Assembly (NCBI GenBank): GCA_009823395.1
Contig: CM020519.1
Location: 672,501 to 736,500 of the forward strand
Direction: 5' to 3'
Source of the DNA: Thamnaconus septentrionalis
Lineage: Eukaryota > Chordata > Actinopteri > Tetraodontiformes > Monacanthidae
Length of the DNA: 64,000 nt
Positions 1 through 12,725 of this stretch are shown one piece after another. The first letter of the stretch is position 1. Each line of letters begins with the position of its first letter. The notes below the pieces were generated by a model, which had not been told where the DNA came from, searched no databases, and saw only the letters and a list, made by a program, of their open reading frames with translations. The position numbers and the translations under genes were made by a program.

Positions 1-15
1 TCTCTCTCTACTGAC

Positions 16-325
16 CTGTCAGGTGCGAAGCTGGGGGCGGAGTCAGTCCGCGGCGGGCGGAAGAACTCGGCCAGGTTGTCGAGCAGGCGAGAGAATCCTC
101 GGTTCAGGCAGGTGCCGAGGACGGTGCTGAAGTCTGGACTGGAGCCACGCCCACACACACACACACACACACACACAGGGTGAGAGCTAAGCCACGCCCA
201 CCCGGCAGGTGTGAGGGGGCGGAGCCTCTACCTGTCCAGCATGTCTCTGGTCTCGTTCAGCAGCCTGATGGTGGAGGAGTCGTCTTCCGTCAGCCCCACC
301 GCCTGCACACAACCAGCTGCCGTCA

Positions 326-365
<40 letters not shown>

Positions 366-527
366 GTGTGTGTGTGCGTGCAGCCACCTGGTCGGCCAGC
401 GCATCCTCGTCGGCGGCCAGCAGGTAGCGCTGCAGCGGCCGCCCAGACTCCACCTCGGCTCGGATCCACGTCAGCTGCTGCTCCAGCTCCAGCAGAGACA
501 CACTCTGCTTCAGGGACACACTGCAGG

Positions 528-564
<37 letters not shown>

Positions 565-714
565 ACACACGTCAGAGAGCAGCTGGCTGGTGAGTGAGGA
601 AGACGAGAGGAGAGCTGCAGCACCTCGCCAGAGAGCCCTGCACCGCCTGCTTCACCACCGAGATCAACTGGATGAGACCTGCACACACACACACACACAG
701 AGTCAGGTCACATC

Positions 715-747
<33 letters not shown>

Positions 748-1066
748 CTCCACTGCACCGTCTCCCAGCAGGTGCTGGATGCTGGACAGGTACCGCTGCT
801 GGACATCGGGGGGCGCCAGAGGATTCTGAAAGTTTAAAAACAAACAAACAAACCAAAAAAAAGAAGTAAATCTTCTTTTCTTCTTCATGGGTGAAACTCC
901 TGGAGCAGCGCCCCCTACCTGCGTGCTGCCGACCGTGCTGCTGTTGTCCAGGTACAGGTAGCCTCCGATGACGTTGAGCTGGACCCTCAGCAGGACCACC
1001 AGCATGCAGGTGCTGTACACGGCCACCAGGGTGCGAGTGAAGCCTGGAGGCGGGGCCGCAAGCGTC

Positions 1067-1149
<83 letters not shown>

Positions 1150-1404
1150 GCAGGTGTTTGTGGACCAGACGACTCACTGATGATCTTCAGGTCCTCCCAG
1201 ATCTCCAGCTTGTTGGCCGGCCTGGAGAGAGAGAGAGAGAGAGATGATTGTCTTATATGAATTTGCCTGACAAGACAACAACAACATTGTGTGATTCACC
1301 GACTCACTGACTCACTGACTCACTTGGTTCTGAGCAGAGCCGTCAGACTGTCCGAGTCCAGCTGGGCACTGATGGCCTCCTTCAGCGACGGCAGCATGGA
1401 CAGC

Positions 1405-1449
<45 letters not shown>

Positions 1450-2625
1450 TGAGGTAAAAAATGAAAGACAGAACAGGTCAGAGGTCAGAGGTCAGGCCCG
1501 GCCCGCTCACCGGTCATGTTGCAGGTCCTCTGGTTGCTCTCGAAGTGGAACTGGCGTCGGGCCTGGGCGATGTACTGGCTGGCCTCCTTCTCCTGCAGCT
1601 CCCGCAGCTTCTTCTGGGCGTACTGGCCCAGGAAGTAGACGCCTGGCAGGCAGGAAGTGGCAATCAGGAAGTGATGCTCATCACAGCCGCAAGTGTGGCA
1701 TTGACTCTCAGGCACTTGACTCTTTGGTTTTAATGTTGAAGACTTACAAACTTTGCACACGATGATACTTTTATATCGAGGATCTGCATTTCTGTAAACT
1801 TTGCAAATGATAAATAAAGTTGTTTTTTGGGGAAAAAAAACTTACTTTATCATCACTTTGACGACGTGTCTGACACAGTCACCGTGTTTGCCGTGACACT
1901 CACACATCGAGTGGAATAAAGTCAACAACAGTAGCGTCGTTTCTGACGACCAGTAAATGAAACTATATCAACATTAGACATATTGACACACACATGTTGA
2001 CCTGACTGCTTTGCCAACTGACGTCAGCAGGTGAATCCAACCGTCACCTTTTTTTTTTCTTCTTCTCCTCCTTCGCTCGCCCTGATCAGGCTCATGCTAA
2101 GCTAACGAGCTAACGAGCCAGACTCCGTTCAGAGTCTCCTGACACTTTCAGCAGAGTCCACTTTGCTCTCCCTCAAAGATTCGAATGAAGTCTGAGTTAA
2201 TCACAATATTCAGTATCCATTCACTCATTCATTCATCCCATGCCCACTCATTTTAATCACCAGTTCCTTGGTGTCGAGCTGTTTTGGGGCTGTTGCTTGA
2301 TTGAACAGCAGGAATGTGTGACAGTTGTGGGTGTTTTGTGTTGGGAGCCCAAAAGCCGAGAGATAGTTTCCGACTTTGAACATATTTAAAGACACGTGAA
2401 TATGAAGGAGTCTCCCGTGCATCACGCAGGAAACAGAAAACTATTTCCCCAGTACTGTCAGGCCTCCCTCTCCCTCTGTCTCTCTCTGTATGTGTGTGTG
2501 TGTGTGTGTAACAGAGCTTAGCATCCGAGCTAACAAGCTAACAGCAGCTTACCTCCGACTACAGCTCCGGTGAAAATAAACTTCCGTTTATGACGTTTCA
2601 CAAAGTTCCAGATCGATGCGAACAT
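16..2625 (-). CDS. pex3: Peroxisomal biogenesis factor 3 (partial, 3' end outside window)
   Basis: PEX3 is the peroxisomal membrane protein that recruits PEX19 and so inserts other membrane proteins. Ten coding exons can be read on the minus strand: 2553-2625, 1511-1642, 1324-1405, 1178-1221, 919-1043, 759-825, 624-678, 388-520, 232-302 and 16-138. All junctions are GT-AG and the phases match. The start gives [20 protein letters not shown], the basic N-terminus followed by the membrane segment. Conserved stretches include [16 protein letters not shown] in exon 2, the [20 protein letters not shown] block in exon 5, [17 protein letters not shown] in exon 6, and [14 protein letters not shown] in exon 10. 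The last exon(s) lie beyond position 1. Several acceptors sit directly beside TG or CT microsatellites. It is head-to-head with adat2, as in mammals. No frameshift is seen. Confidence 0.96.
1067..1146. repeat. CA microsatellite in pex3 intron 4
   Basis: About 40 uninterrupted CA units lie just upstream (in the minus-strand sense) of pex3 exon 5. It is the longest of several CA/TG runs in pex3 introns; others lie around 152-177, 331-360, 530-560, 682-700, 718-748 and 1409-1445. Confidence 0.95.
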
Positions 2626-3223
2626 CGTTATAACTTATAAGGGCAAGACGTTTAAAAACTACAGTTAAAAACAATATATTACTGCGTCACGACGAACCAC
2701 GGTGCGACTATTTAACTGACATGTTAGTGACTTCCAGCATGTTAGCCCCTCCTAGCTGCCATGCTAGTTGTCAAAAAGTTTCGGCGTTTGTAAACACAGT
2801 AACTTCCGGTTCATTTTTTTTTATATGAGATGACGATTTCCTGTCTGATCTAATGTTCCCAATAAATATAACTTCGTTGTCAGTCATTATTTAATTTATA
2901 AATATATCCATTTTGGCAAATTCATTTTAATTTAATAGATCGGAACATTTTATCGACCCTTACTTTGAATTCTAATACATCGTTTCCGGTTTATATCTAC
3001 TTCAAAACCGCTTAATGTTCCAGTCCATCGATGCTTCTTGATGCGTTCATTAATGTCTTAAGAGCACTTGGGGCGCTCGATTAGTCATGTCTGGATTTCG
3101 GTCCGTCCGGTATTTTCTTCCCCCTGCTGCCGCAGCTCATGTCGCTTCCTGCTGCTGCGGCAACATGACATAAAAACAACAACACACAACCAATGTAACG
3201 GGGCGAAACGAGCCGGGGTTGTC
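2626..3223. promoter_or_regulatory. Shared divergent promoter region pex3/adat2
   Basis: The two start codons are 598 bp apart and point away from each other. The interval holds ETS/GABP-like CTTCCGG cores near 2804 and TTTCCGG near 2983, and no obvious TATA box placed for either gene. The transcription starts themselves are not visible. The bidirectional role is inferred from the layout, which mammals share. Confidence 0.6.
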
Positions 3224-4471
<1,248 letters not shown>

Positions 4472-4526
4472 AGACATTCAGGACCGATCAGCTGTTTTCT
4501 CCTCATTTGTGTTTTCATTTTTATAG

Positions 4527-4532
4527 AATAAA
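4527..4532 (+). terminator. Poly(A) signal of adat2
   Basis: A canonical AATAAA lies 56 bp past the stop codon, giving a very short 3' UTR. A second AATAAA-like site follows around 4543. Confidence 0.8.
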
Positions 4533-4665
4533 GGCAAGAAATAATAAATTCACACAGTCCTGTTGTTCCTCATCATTTAGCCACTAGAGGGCGAAGGAGA
4601 GCAGCTCAGTCAGTTTTCCCCAGGAAAAAATAATTCAACAACAAGAAATCTGTTTCCACTCAGCC

Positions 4666-4671
4666 TTTATT
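4666..4671 (-). terminator. Poly(A) signal of aig1
   Basis: TTTATT on the plus strand reads AATAAA on the minus strand, 464 bp past the aig1 stop. The adat2 and aig1 signals are only about 135 bp apart. A short GAC run (about 4958-4992) lies in the aig1 3' UTR. Confidence 0.7.
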
Positions 4672-4954
4672 CACTTTGGACCGACACGTGTTTTCCTATT
4701 CATCATATGTGATTCCTAGATTAAAAATAATCATTAAAACAGCAGTGATAATAATAATAATATTAATAATAATTAAAAAAACATTTCCTGAAAGAATTCC
4801 TGGTGTTGTGATGGAGCGGTCTGGTCCTGGAGTTGGTGTGTCTGCTGTGTGAGTGAGGAGGCGTCTGATTGGACGCCAACATGAAGAGGAGCAGCAGATC
4901 GGACATCAGCGTCCGAGGAGCCAATCACAAAGAGGCAAAAACAAAACAAAAACC

Positions 4955-4991
<37 letters not shown>

Positions 4992-5134
4992 ACAAAGGCA
5001 GAAACATTGTTTCTGTATTTACACCCGACTGCTGCTGCTGTTGTTCTGCTCGCTGGGGGCGGAGTCAGCCGCTCACATGATGCACCTCTGCTTGGCCGCC
5101 TGGTCCCCCTCACCCGTCTGACTGGGGTCAAAGG

Positions 5135-8100
5135 TCACTCACCTTTGACCTTTGCTGAGAAAAAGAGCAGAAGGAGGAAGATGAGGGAGACAGTGGAGAG
5201 AGAGTGTGTGTGCACCAGTGTGTGTGTGTGTGTGTGTGTGTGTGTACCAGTGGGGGGGTCCCAGATGTAGGAGTTGAGGGTCTCCCCCAGGGTGTACAGC
5301 AGGCACATCAGCGCCGTCATGGCGGCGAAGAAGAGAACTCGGGCCACCGAGCCGATCCGCTCCAGCACCGGGTAGACCCACACACCTGTCACCTGGTTCA
5401 CCCAGTAGGTCCTGCAGGGGGCGGGGCCAACAGGCAGGGGGCAGGGGTTAGTGAGAGGAACACTGGTCACGTCAACTGAGAAGATGGAGGTGGTGAAGAA
5501 GAGGAGGGCCTGAGGAGGAAGTGAGGGAGGCTGGAGAGGAGGAGGAGGTGTCGAGGTTGGAGCGAGAGATGGAGGAGAGGATAAAAAGAAGAGAAGATGA
5601 AGAGATGAAGGAGAAGAAGAGAAGAACAGGTGAAGGAGAAGTTGAAGAGATGAACAAGAGGAGAGAAGAAGAGGAAAAAAGATATGAAGGAGAAGAAGAA
5701 GACAAAGAAGAGATGAAGAAGAGATGAAGGAGAGAAAGAGGAGAGAATGATAGATGAAGAAGAGGAAGAGGAGAACACGTGAAGGAGAAGTTGAAGAGAT
5801 GAAAAAAGAGATGAACAAGAGGAGAGAAGAAGAGGAAAAAGATGAAGGAGAAGGAGACATGATAGTGAAGAAGAGGAAGAGGAGAAGATGGAGACAGTGT
5901 GAGTGAGTCATGTGTGTCCCACTGGTGGTGGTGGTGGTGGTGCGTTGACTGACTGCAGGAGAGGCCAGCAGCGCAGCAGCGCCCCCTACCAGAGGATGTA
6001 GGCCAGGGAGAAGCAGCAGGCGGCGGCCAGGCCCCACCCCCTGCTGGGGTAGCGGTGCTGGGTGGTCCGCATCTCGATGATGACGAAGGGCAGCACGGTG
6101 GTGTGCTGCAACACAACAAGGACACAACTCAGGTCAACACACACACACACAGAACCACACAGTCTCCTCTGCTGCTGCTGGCGCCCCCTGGTGGCCACTA
6201 CTCACCATGCCGTGGTTGAGCCACTGGGGGATGAAGTTGTCCAGCAGCTTGGGGTAGACCAGCTCCCGGTCCACCAGGTACAGAGACCAGAAGGTGCACA
6301 CCACGAACTGCATAGAGAGACACACACACACAGCACGTCCCAGCATTAGCATTAGCATTAGCATTAGCATGCTAAATGCTAAAGCTGACCAGATAGCAGC
6401 GTGTTTGCCAGCAGCTTCTCTCTCTCTCTCTCCCTCGCTGGGATCAAAGTGAAGCAGAAACGACCTCCGTCGCCCCCTGGTGGCGTGTGTGTTTTTAGCG
6501 TGTGCGTGCTCACCGCTCCAACAGGGAAGGCCAGCACGGCCATCATCCAGTCCCGCAGGCCAATCAGCTTCCTCAGCTGCCGCTCCTGCTCCCTGCTGTC
6601 GCCGCCCTTCGTCAGCAGACTGGAGACGTCGATCAGGACGCACAGGCCGAAGAAGACGGCCTGGATCACCTGCAGGGGGAGCCAGAGAGAGCCTGTCACC
6701 TCACACTGCAGCTACACACACACACACACACACACACACAAGACCGACTCTAAAAGAATATTTGAGAAGATAAAGTTTAAATCCTGAGCGAGTGTGAATG
6801 ATTTTACAGACATCAAACTCACAAATAATATATTACTGCAAGATTGGAATCACAGACATGAGTCAGTCGCTGCGTTTCCATCACCCCAAGCACTGCGCAA
6901 CACCTACACATGGCAATAGAAGCTGGTGATGGAAACTAAAGCTCAGCTTGGAAAAACCTGTCAAGCATGGCTGAAAGGTTTTGATGCTGTCATCAGGTGG
7001 TTTTCCACACGGATCCGTAGAGAGGAATATCACTCAAGTGTCATGGAAACACTCTGTTCTCACTGACACGTCAGCGGACGTGACGTACGGGGTCACGTGA
7101 CCAGTTGACTGACCAGTGGAAATGGCGCGTTATGATTGGACGGAGGAGGAGACGGAATATTTTTTTTGACAAGTTGTAAAAAGAATTCTGGACAGCAAAC
7201 AGCTTCACACCATTCCATCGAAACGCCTGCAAATCGCAATTGTAATTTTTTTTTTTTAGAAATATCGCTTTTATTTTGGGAAAAACTGTCACGGAGACGC
7301 AGCTGGTGAAGCAGTTGTTAGCTGAAGTACTATACAGAGCAAACATCAAATATTTGTGGTAAACAAGGGGATTAACGGCTCGGTTAGCCGTTTGCTCTTT
7401 CATTTGCTTAACCAAACCTGGTGTTGTGTTGTTTTTTCTGACTAAATCCCGAAATATTCTGAAGCCTGGAGGAAGTGAACACCATGAAATAAGAGACATC
7501 GTACAAGTTTGTACAAGTCATTAAGTCGTTATGTTGTGTAACGCTGAAACACAATGCCTCTGTCTGTGAGTAAGCGCTAACAGAATTAGCCTTTGCCAGA
7601 GAGAGTGACACACACACACACACACGTAATGACATGACTGAGTGACAATGACACAACTGTTGTGTGTCTGTCGTACCCTTCAGCCAAGTAGCTAAAATTG
7701 TGCTGCTACCGCCTCAAACAGCGGGCTAACCAGGCTGACAATCGCACAATGAAACATCTTGTATTGGTGAAGCAAGACTTCAGACTTCTGCCTCGCTGCA
7801 ACCAGCCACCAGGGGGCGAACTGCAGCTCAGGAGCCTTAATGCTTGTTATTTATTCATTCATTCATTGGTAATGGTTCGTACTTCTTGGTGCCTTCTCAC
7901 AGACCTAATCAAGGTGGAGAAGGTTTTAAAACAACAACTTCCGGTTCTAGCTAGCCGCCCGAGTAATGAATTTCCGGTGGAACCCGCGGGGAGGAATTGT
8001 GAATGAACAATAAAGTTTTTCATTTACGGTAAATCCGAAAACCGGAAGAGAGGAGACTGAAAACGGCAATCAATCATCGCCCAATTTAGTGCAAAATATC

Positions 8101-8611
8101 TCTAGACACGCCCACTTTCACCTCTCCAAAAACCAAAAGGACAACTCGTGTTTTGTGGAAACTGTTCCAGTTCAGCCCCTTTCTCTCCAAAGAAGCTCAT
8201 TATAGCGGCTGAACGTAGTTTAATGACCGGAAACAGCGATCAACCAATCACCAAATGTCACGTAGACATCTCCAGCCATGCACACGTCCACCTCTCCAGG
8301 ATCGCTGATTTAGCTACGTGAAGTTTTTTTTATTTTTTATTATTACTATTTTTTATTTATTTATTTTATTTTATTTTTTACGCTGAGCGGTTTAGAACGT
8401 CCCCGTCACAAGAACGAGCGACGGACGCCGCGATTGGTTCCGGCCGGACGGGTTAGACGGTGACACCCACCAGGTCGATGAAGGTGAGGAACTTCCAGCT
8501 GCCGCCGTAGGTCTGGTGCGCCGGCATGTCCAGGGCGCGGTAGTGGCACAGGATGGAGAAGTAGGAGAGCAGGATGGCGACCCGCAGCACCTGCGACGGG
8601 ATCAGCGCCAT
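5135..8611 (-). CDS. aig1: Androgen-induced gene 1 protein, FAHFA hydrolase, complete
   Basis: AIG1 is a multi-pass membrane threonine hydrolase that cleaves fatty-acid esters of hydroxy fatty acids. Six coding exons on the minus strand join in phase: 8471-8611, 6514-6669, 6206-6307, 5990-6105, 5248-5411 and 5135-5154, giving 232 residues. The family landmarks are present: [15 protein letters not shown] in exon 1 with the catalytic Thr at residue 43, and NHGM followed by HTTVLPF, where the catalytic His is residue 134, the first codon of exon 4. [17 protein letters not shown] and [20 protein letters not shown] are also typical. The C-terminus is short (TAKVKGE). Intron 1 holds a MITE-like repeat, and intron 4 a long purine-rich tract (about 5480-5890). 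The order aig1-adat2-pex3 matches the mammalian order. Confidence 0.96.
5480..5893. repeat. Purine-rich (GAAGAGGA)-type tract in aig1 intron 4
   Basis: About 410 bp is nearly pure A/G on the plus strand, so the aig1 pre-mRNA is pyrimidine-rich here. It has no regular period and looks like a degenerate GAAGAG/GAGGAG expansion. It lies between exon 5 (ends 5411) and exon 4 (starts 5990). Confidence 0.85.
6870..7305. mobile_element. MITE-like dispersed repeat, copy 1 (aig1 intron 1)
   Basis: This block begins GCTGCGTTTCCATCACC and ends near GGAGACGCAGCTGG, so the ends are imperfect inverted repeats. Its middle (ATCAGGTGGTTTTCCACA, TGTCATGGAAACACT, GCGTTATGATTGGACGGAGG) recurs at about 51355-51890 between the two P450 genes. 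It has no coding potential of its own. It is interpreted as a non-autonomous DNA transposon of unknown superfamily. Confidence 0.7.
8057..8300. repeat. Diverged tandem duplication in aig1 intron 1
   Basis: The segment around 8057-8130 (GGCAATCAATCATCGCCCAA, ACGCCCACTTTCACCTCTCC) is repeated in diverged form at about 8228-8300 (AGCGATCAACCAATCACCAA, CACACGTCCACCTCTCC), roughly 171 bp later. No gene is seen in this part of the intron. Confidence 0.5.
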
Positions 8612-9007
8612 GACGAGGGCTTCAAGGGGGGGGGCTCAAACTGCGGCTCCTGCTTCCGGCCGGCCGGCCTGGGCTTCCTGTCCGGTCTGGCTGCACCTGC
8701 ACCTGCACAGGGATGCACCGGTTCCGACCGCTGAGGAGGAGCTGGAGCTGCTGCTGCTGCTGCTGCTGCCGCTGCCGCTCCGTCGACTGCTTCCGTGTTA
8801 TGATGACGACACAAAGAGGGGGCGGGAGCAGGCTGGGCAGCCGGAAGACCATCAGTAACACGTGTGAAGGGGAACAATCGTCCCAGTTTGGTGAATGAAC
8901 CGCATTGTCATGTGTACAAAGACACACAATACTACACAATAAAGACGCAACAGAGGAGCATTTGTACCATGAATGATGAATGCCATGAATCTATATTATT
9001 ATCATTG

Positions 9008-9068
<61 letters not shown>

Positions 9069-9787
9069 AGTTTTAATGATTGGACAGTGGTGGATCTCCT
9101 CAACTGGTATGAAAAATAAAGAGCATTATTATTATAGTGTATGACTGATCGACTCAACAGAATGCGATGCGACAGGCAGTAAACAGAGGGCTAACAGTGG
9201 TGAATCTCCACGACAGCCAAACCAGAGCAGCTGATGTGAGTTTAGGAGCCTCCTGCTGGAACTATGGCCCCTGGTCCAGTTCCAGCTGGTCCCAGCTGGT
9301 CTCCAGGCTCAGTGTGACCCGACCGACACGCCCTCATTATCAGCTCCTTATCAGTTTACTGTCTCACTTTACTGACATTTATGACGGTAGTCATAAAATC
9401 TCCTGAAACACAAGGCCAGCGTCTCAACTGAACTTCAGTCCCCTTTACGGCCAGAGAGGGGCGCTGTTGAGCCCTGGTCAGCCTCTCAGGGTTCTCAAGC
9501 TGCCCTCTCTCTGTGTGTGTGTGTGTGTGTATGTGTGTCAGTGCCCCCCTAGAGGCTGTTGCTTGAAGTGGAGCTATTTGAACTGTTGTGTCGTGGATGA
9601 TATCCTGGAGACAGGAGATTATTTTAGAAGACCCTCGGCTCTGGGGGTCAAAGGTCAGTAGGTTTTCAGTCCAGGGATGTAGAAAATAACATTTGTCAAC
9701 ATCATCATCATCATTCATTTGGCCAACACATGGTCAACGTCTTCCCCAGTGGTTCCCTCAACTCACCTCCCCCTGGTGGCTGGAGGT

Positions 9788-9825
<38 letters not shown>

Positions 9826-9916
9826 CGGTGAGATTCTCCTGCTCTTTAATCCCTGAGCTGCTGAATAAATTTGAACTGGATTATTTCTATAAATCTGTGG
9901 CCTCTGTGCAGCCTTG

Positions 9917-9968
<52 letters not shown>

Positions 9969-10760
9969 TGCAGTGGGACATAAGCAGATTAGTGTCAGAC
10001 GTTGCTATTGTGTCACTCCCCTCGAAAAACATCTCACAGCGCCCGTTACCCTGCTGCAACATCCACATTATTTCACATTATTCACATTCTAGAAGTTGTG
10101 TTTCTGTGATATTTTTTATTGCAGTATGTCCTGGCCATCCTAGAGATGCCATCATGGAGTGAATCAGTAGCTTCGAAGTCATTCAGCCCTGAGTGCCAGT
10201 GATGGACGGACATCAGAAAGCAGCCGCTTTATTGAAAGAACAACAGCTGCTGCAGCAACACTGATGCTGACAGGAGGGAGGTTGCCATGGCAACACTGTG
10301 GAGGAGGAGGAGGAGGAGGGGCGGGGGGAGGGGCAACAATTCCTCTGGACAGGAAACAGCAGCGCACAGCTTCCTCACACTGCGGCTCCACGGAGCTCCA
10401 CCCTGTAGAGACCACAGCTAGCGCCCCAAATACCAACAAGGGAGATCTTTCTTCTTCTGACGAGAAAGAAAACCACCAGACAGGAAGTTGCACGAAAAAC
10501 CAAAGAGCTTCTGCTTCTCAGGTGGAGGAGCTCCAGTCTCTCTGGGTCTGCTTCACCAGTGAGGGGAAGATGGTGGCTCCACTGATCTGTGGAGGTGAAG
10601 AAGGAGCTGAGCTGAAAGGGAAGATCTGGATTTACCCGTTGGTCTACGTTCCCACCCTCACCTCTGGTCAGGAGCTTTGGGTGATGACCCAAAGAGCCAG
10701 ATCATGGATACAAGAGGCCGAAATGAGTTTCCTGCATAGGGTGGCTGGGCTAGAGAACCC
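8612..10760. other. Spacer upstream of aig1, no gene seen
   Basis: The first few hundred bases are GC-rich with a short CTG run (about 8748-8770) and are presumably the aig1 promoter and 5' UTR. After that come a TTA run of about 19 units (9011-9067) and CA runs at about 9790-9822 and 9939-9965. An open frame at 10264-10803 runs into the minisatellite and resembles nothing I know. Confidence 0.6.
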
Positions 10761-10764
10761 TGAG

Positions 10765-11216
10765 GGACAGGGTGAGGATCTCAGGGTGAGGAGCCCAGGG
10801 TGAGGAGCCCAGGGTGAGGAGCTCAGGGTGAGGAGCTCAGGGTGAGGAGCTCAGGGTGAGGAGCCCAGGGTGAGGAGCTCAGGGTGAGGGGCCCAGGGTG
10901 AGGATCTCAGGGTGAGGAGCCCAGGGTGAGGAGCCCAGGGTGAGAAGCCCAGGGTGAGGAGCTCAGGGTGAGGAGCCCAGGGTGAGGAGCTCAGGGTGAG
11001 GAGCTCAGGGTGAGGGGCTCAGGGTGAGGGGCCCAGGGTGAGGAGCCCAGGGTGAGGAGCTCAGGGTGAGGGGCCCAGGGTGAGGAGCTCAGGGTGAGGG
11101 GCCCAGGGTGAGGATCTCAGGGTGAGGAGCTCAGGGTGAGGAGCCCAGGGTGAGGAGCCCAGGGTGAGGAGCTCAGGGTGAGGAACTCAGGGTGAGGGGC
11201 CCAGGGTGAGGGGCTA
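10765..11216. repeat. 14-bp minisatellite (GGTGAGGAGCTCAG)
   Basis: About 32 head-to-tail copies of a 14-bp unit, GGTGAGGAGCTCAG or GGTGAGGAGCCCAG, with minor variants (GGTGAGGGGCCCAG, GGTGAGGATCTCAG). It lies downstream of vash2. There are no spacers of unique sequence, so it is not a CRISPR array. Confidence 0.95.
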
Positions 11217-11460
11217 GGTCAGGGGCTGAGGTGGCTCGGGCCTCCTGGACCAGGCATGTCCCACCAGGAGGAGACCCTGGAGGGACCAGGTCTATGGGCT
11301 GGCCTGGGAACACCTTGTGGTCCCACTGGAGGAGCTGGAGGAGGTGACTGGGGGTCTCTGCTGAGGCTGCTGCCCCCACCACCCGACTCCAGATAAAGAG
11401 GCAGTAGGAGGAGGAGGAGGAGGAGGAGAAGGAAGACTGGAGCTCCTGCAGCTGTTTTGG

Positions 11461-11466
11461 TTTATT
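11461..11466 (-). terminator. Possible poly(A) signal of vash2
   Basis: TTTATT on plus reads AATAAA on minus, about 1.1 kb past the vash2 stop. If used, the 3' UTR would include a CA run (11542-11632), the dense CA run at 12310-12350 and the 9-bp repeat at 12481-12566. No other better signal was identified. Confidence 0.4.
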
Positions 11467-11540
11467 GTAAAATTGACAATTTAAGCCGTTTTCTCTCGGC
11501 TTCGTTTCAAAACTGTCTGTGAAAGTCCACTTTTCCTGGA

Positions 11541-11634
<94 letters not shown>

Positions 11635-12305
11635 CTGTGAAAAACCAAACACAATGGGTCAAAACTAGAAGACAAACCTTAAAAAAATTATCCGTTACAA
11701 TCAAACATCAGGTCAACATCTGGATGAAACTGATTCAGTGATGAGTCAATGATTCAATGATTCAATGATTCACATGACGAGAAAAGAAAACATTGTCAGA
11801 AAATATAAAGCAGGAAAGTAAAAAGAAACATTTTTTTTGCTACGATGGACGTGGTCGCCTGCAGGCGGCTGTTGCTGCTCCGCCCTCTTCCCTCCCCCGG
11901 CCCCGCCCTCCTCTCCTCTTCCAGCCTCTCTATTTTTACGCCGTAAGAAATATTCTGTTCCAGCAAATCTGCCGTGCAGCAGCAGTCAGAGCGTGACGAG
12001 GCAGCGGCAGCAGACGTCCTCCTGTTTCTCAGCAGGAAGCACACAAATTCCAGCTACAAATTCCAGGAATTCTGGGAGTTTGAAGAAAAACGGGAGGATG
12101 CTCCTCCTCCACCGCTGGAAGACTGAGAGGGGACGCTGCGGTCCAGCGGCGCCGAGGACAGAACTTCCTGCTGGTGATCAACAGACCCCGCCTCCGTCAG
12201 CACAGCGGCGGCTTCGTCTGATTGGTCGCTTCCTCTGCTGCACTGGAGTCTTCCAGGAAGTAGAGAACACTTCTGACTTCTCACCAGGAAAATCAACCTG
12301 GAAAT

Positions 12306-12351
<46 letters not shown>

Positions 12352-12480
12352 CTCCTGCTGCGTCTCAAAGTCTCATCGAGCCAGAAAAAAAGAGAAACGG
12401 TGAAAGTCAAAAAGTTTGAGGGAAACCAGCTGGAACTCCTGGACGACTCCTCTGGTTCCAGCAGCAGAGCACCAGGACAC

Positions 12481-12566
12481 ACTGGGAGCACTGGGAGCGC
12501 TGGGAGCGCTGGGAGCACTGGGAGCACTGGGAGCGCTGGCTGGGAGCGCTGGCTGGGAGCACTGGG
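12481..12566. repeat. 9-bp repeat CTGGGAGCA/CTGGGAGCG in vash2 3' UTR
   Basis: Nine to ten copies of CTGGGAGCR follow the vash2 stop. A short GCTGCTGCTG run at 12581-12600 separates them from the coding end. Confidence 0.85.
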
Positions 12567-12603
12567 AGCGCTGGGCCGCGGCTGCTGCTGCTGCTGCTGC
12601 GGC

Positions 12604-12678
12604 TCAGATGCGGATCTGGTAGCCGTCCGTCAGGGTGCTGAGCTCTGCAGGTCGTCTGTCCACCGAGGCCGGACTGCC

Positions 12679-12725
<47 letters not shown>

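Noticed and set aside
5472..6127. 217- and 330-codon minus ORFs rich in Ser/Leu/Phe
   Set aside because: They are aig1 exons 4 and 5 joined through an unspliced pyrimidine-rich intron; the real product uses the spliced exons.
10264..10803. 179-codon plus-strand ORF
   Set aside because: Codon content looks random, no known domain, and it runs into the minisatellite.
10765..11216. Regular direct repeats that could suggest a CRISPR array
   Set aside because: No unique spacers, and the sequence is a vertebrate nuclear genome; it is a minisatellite.
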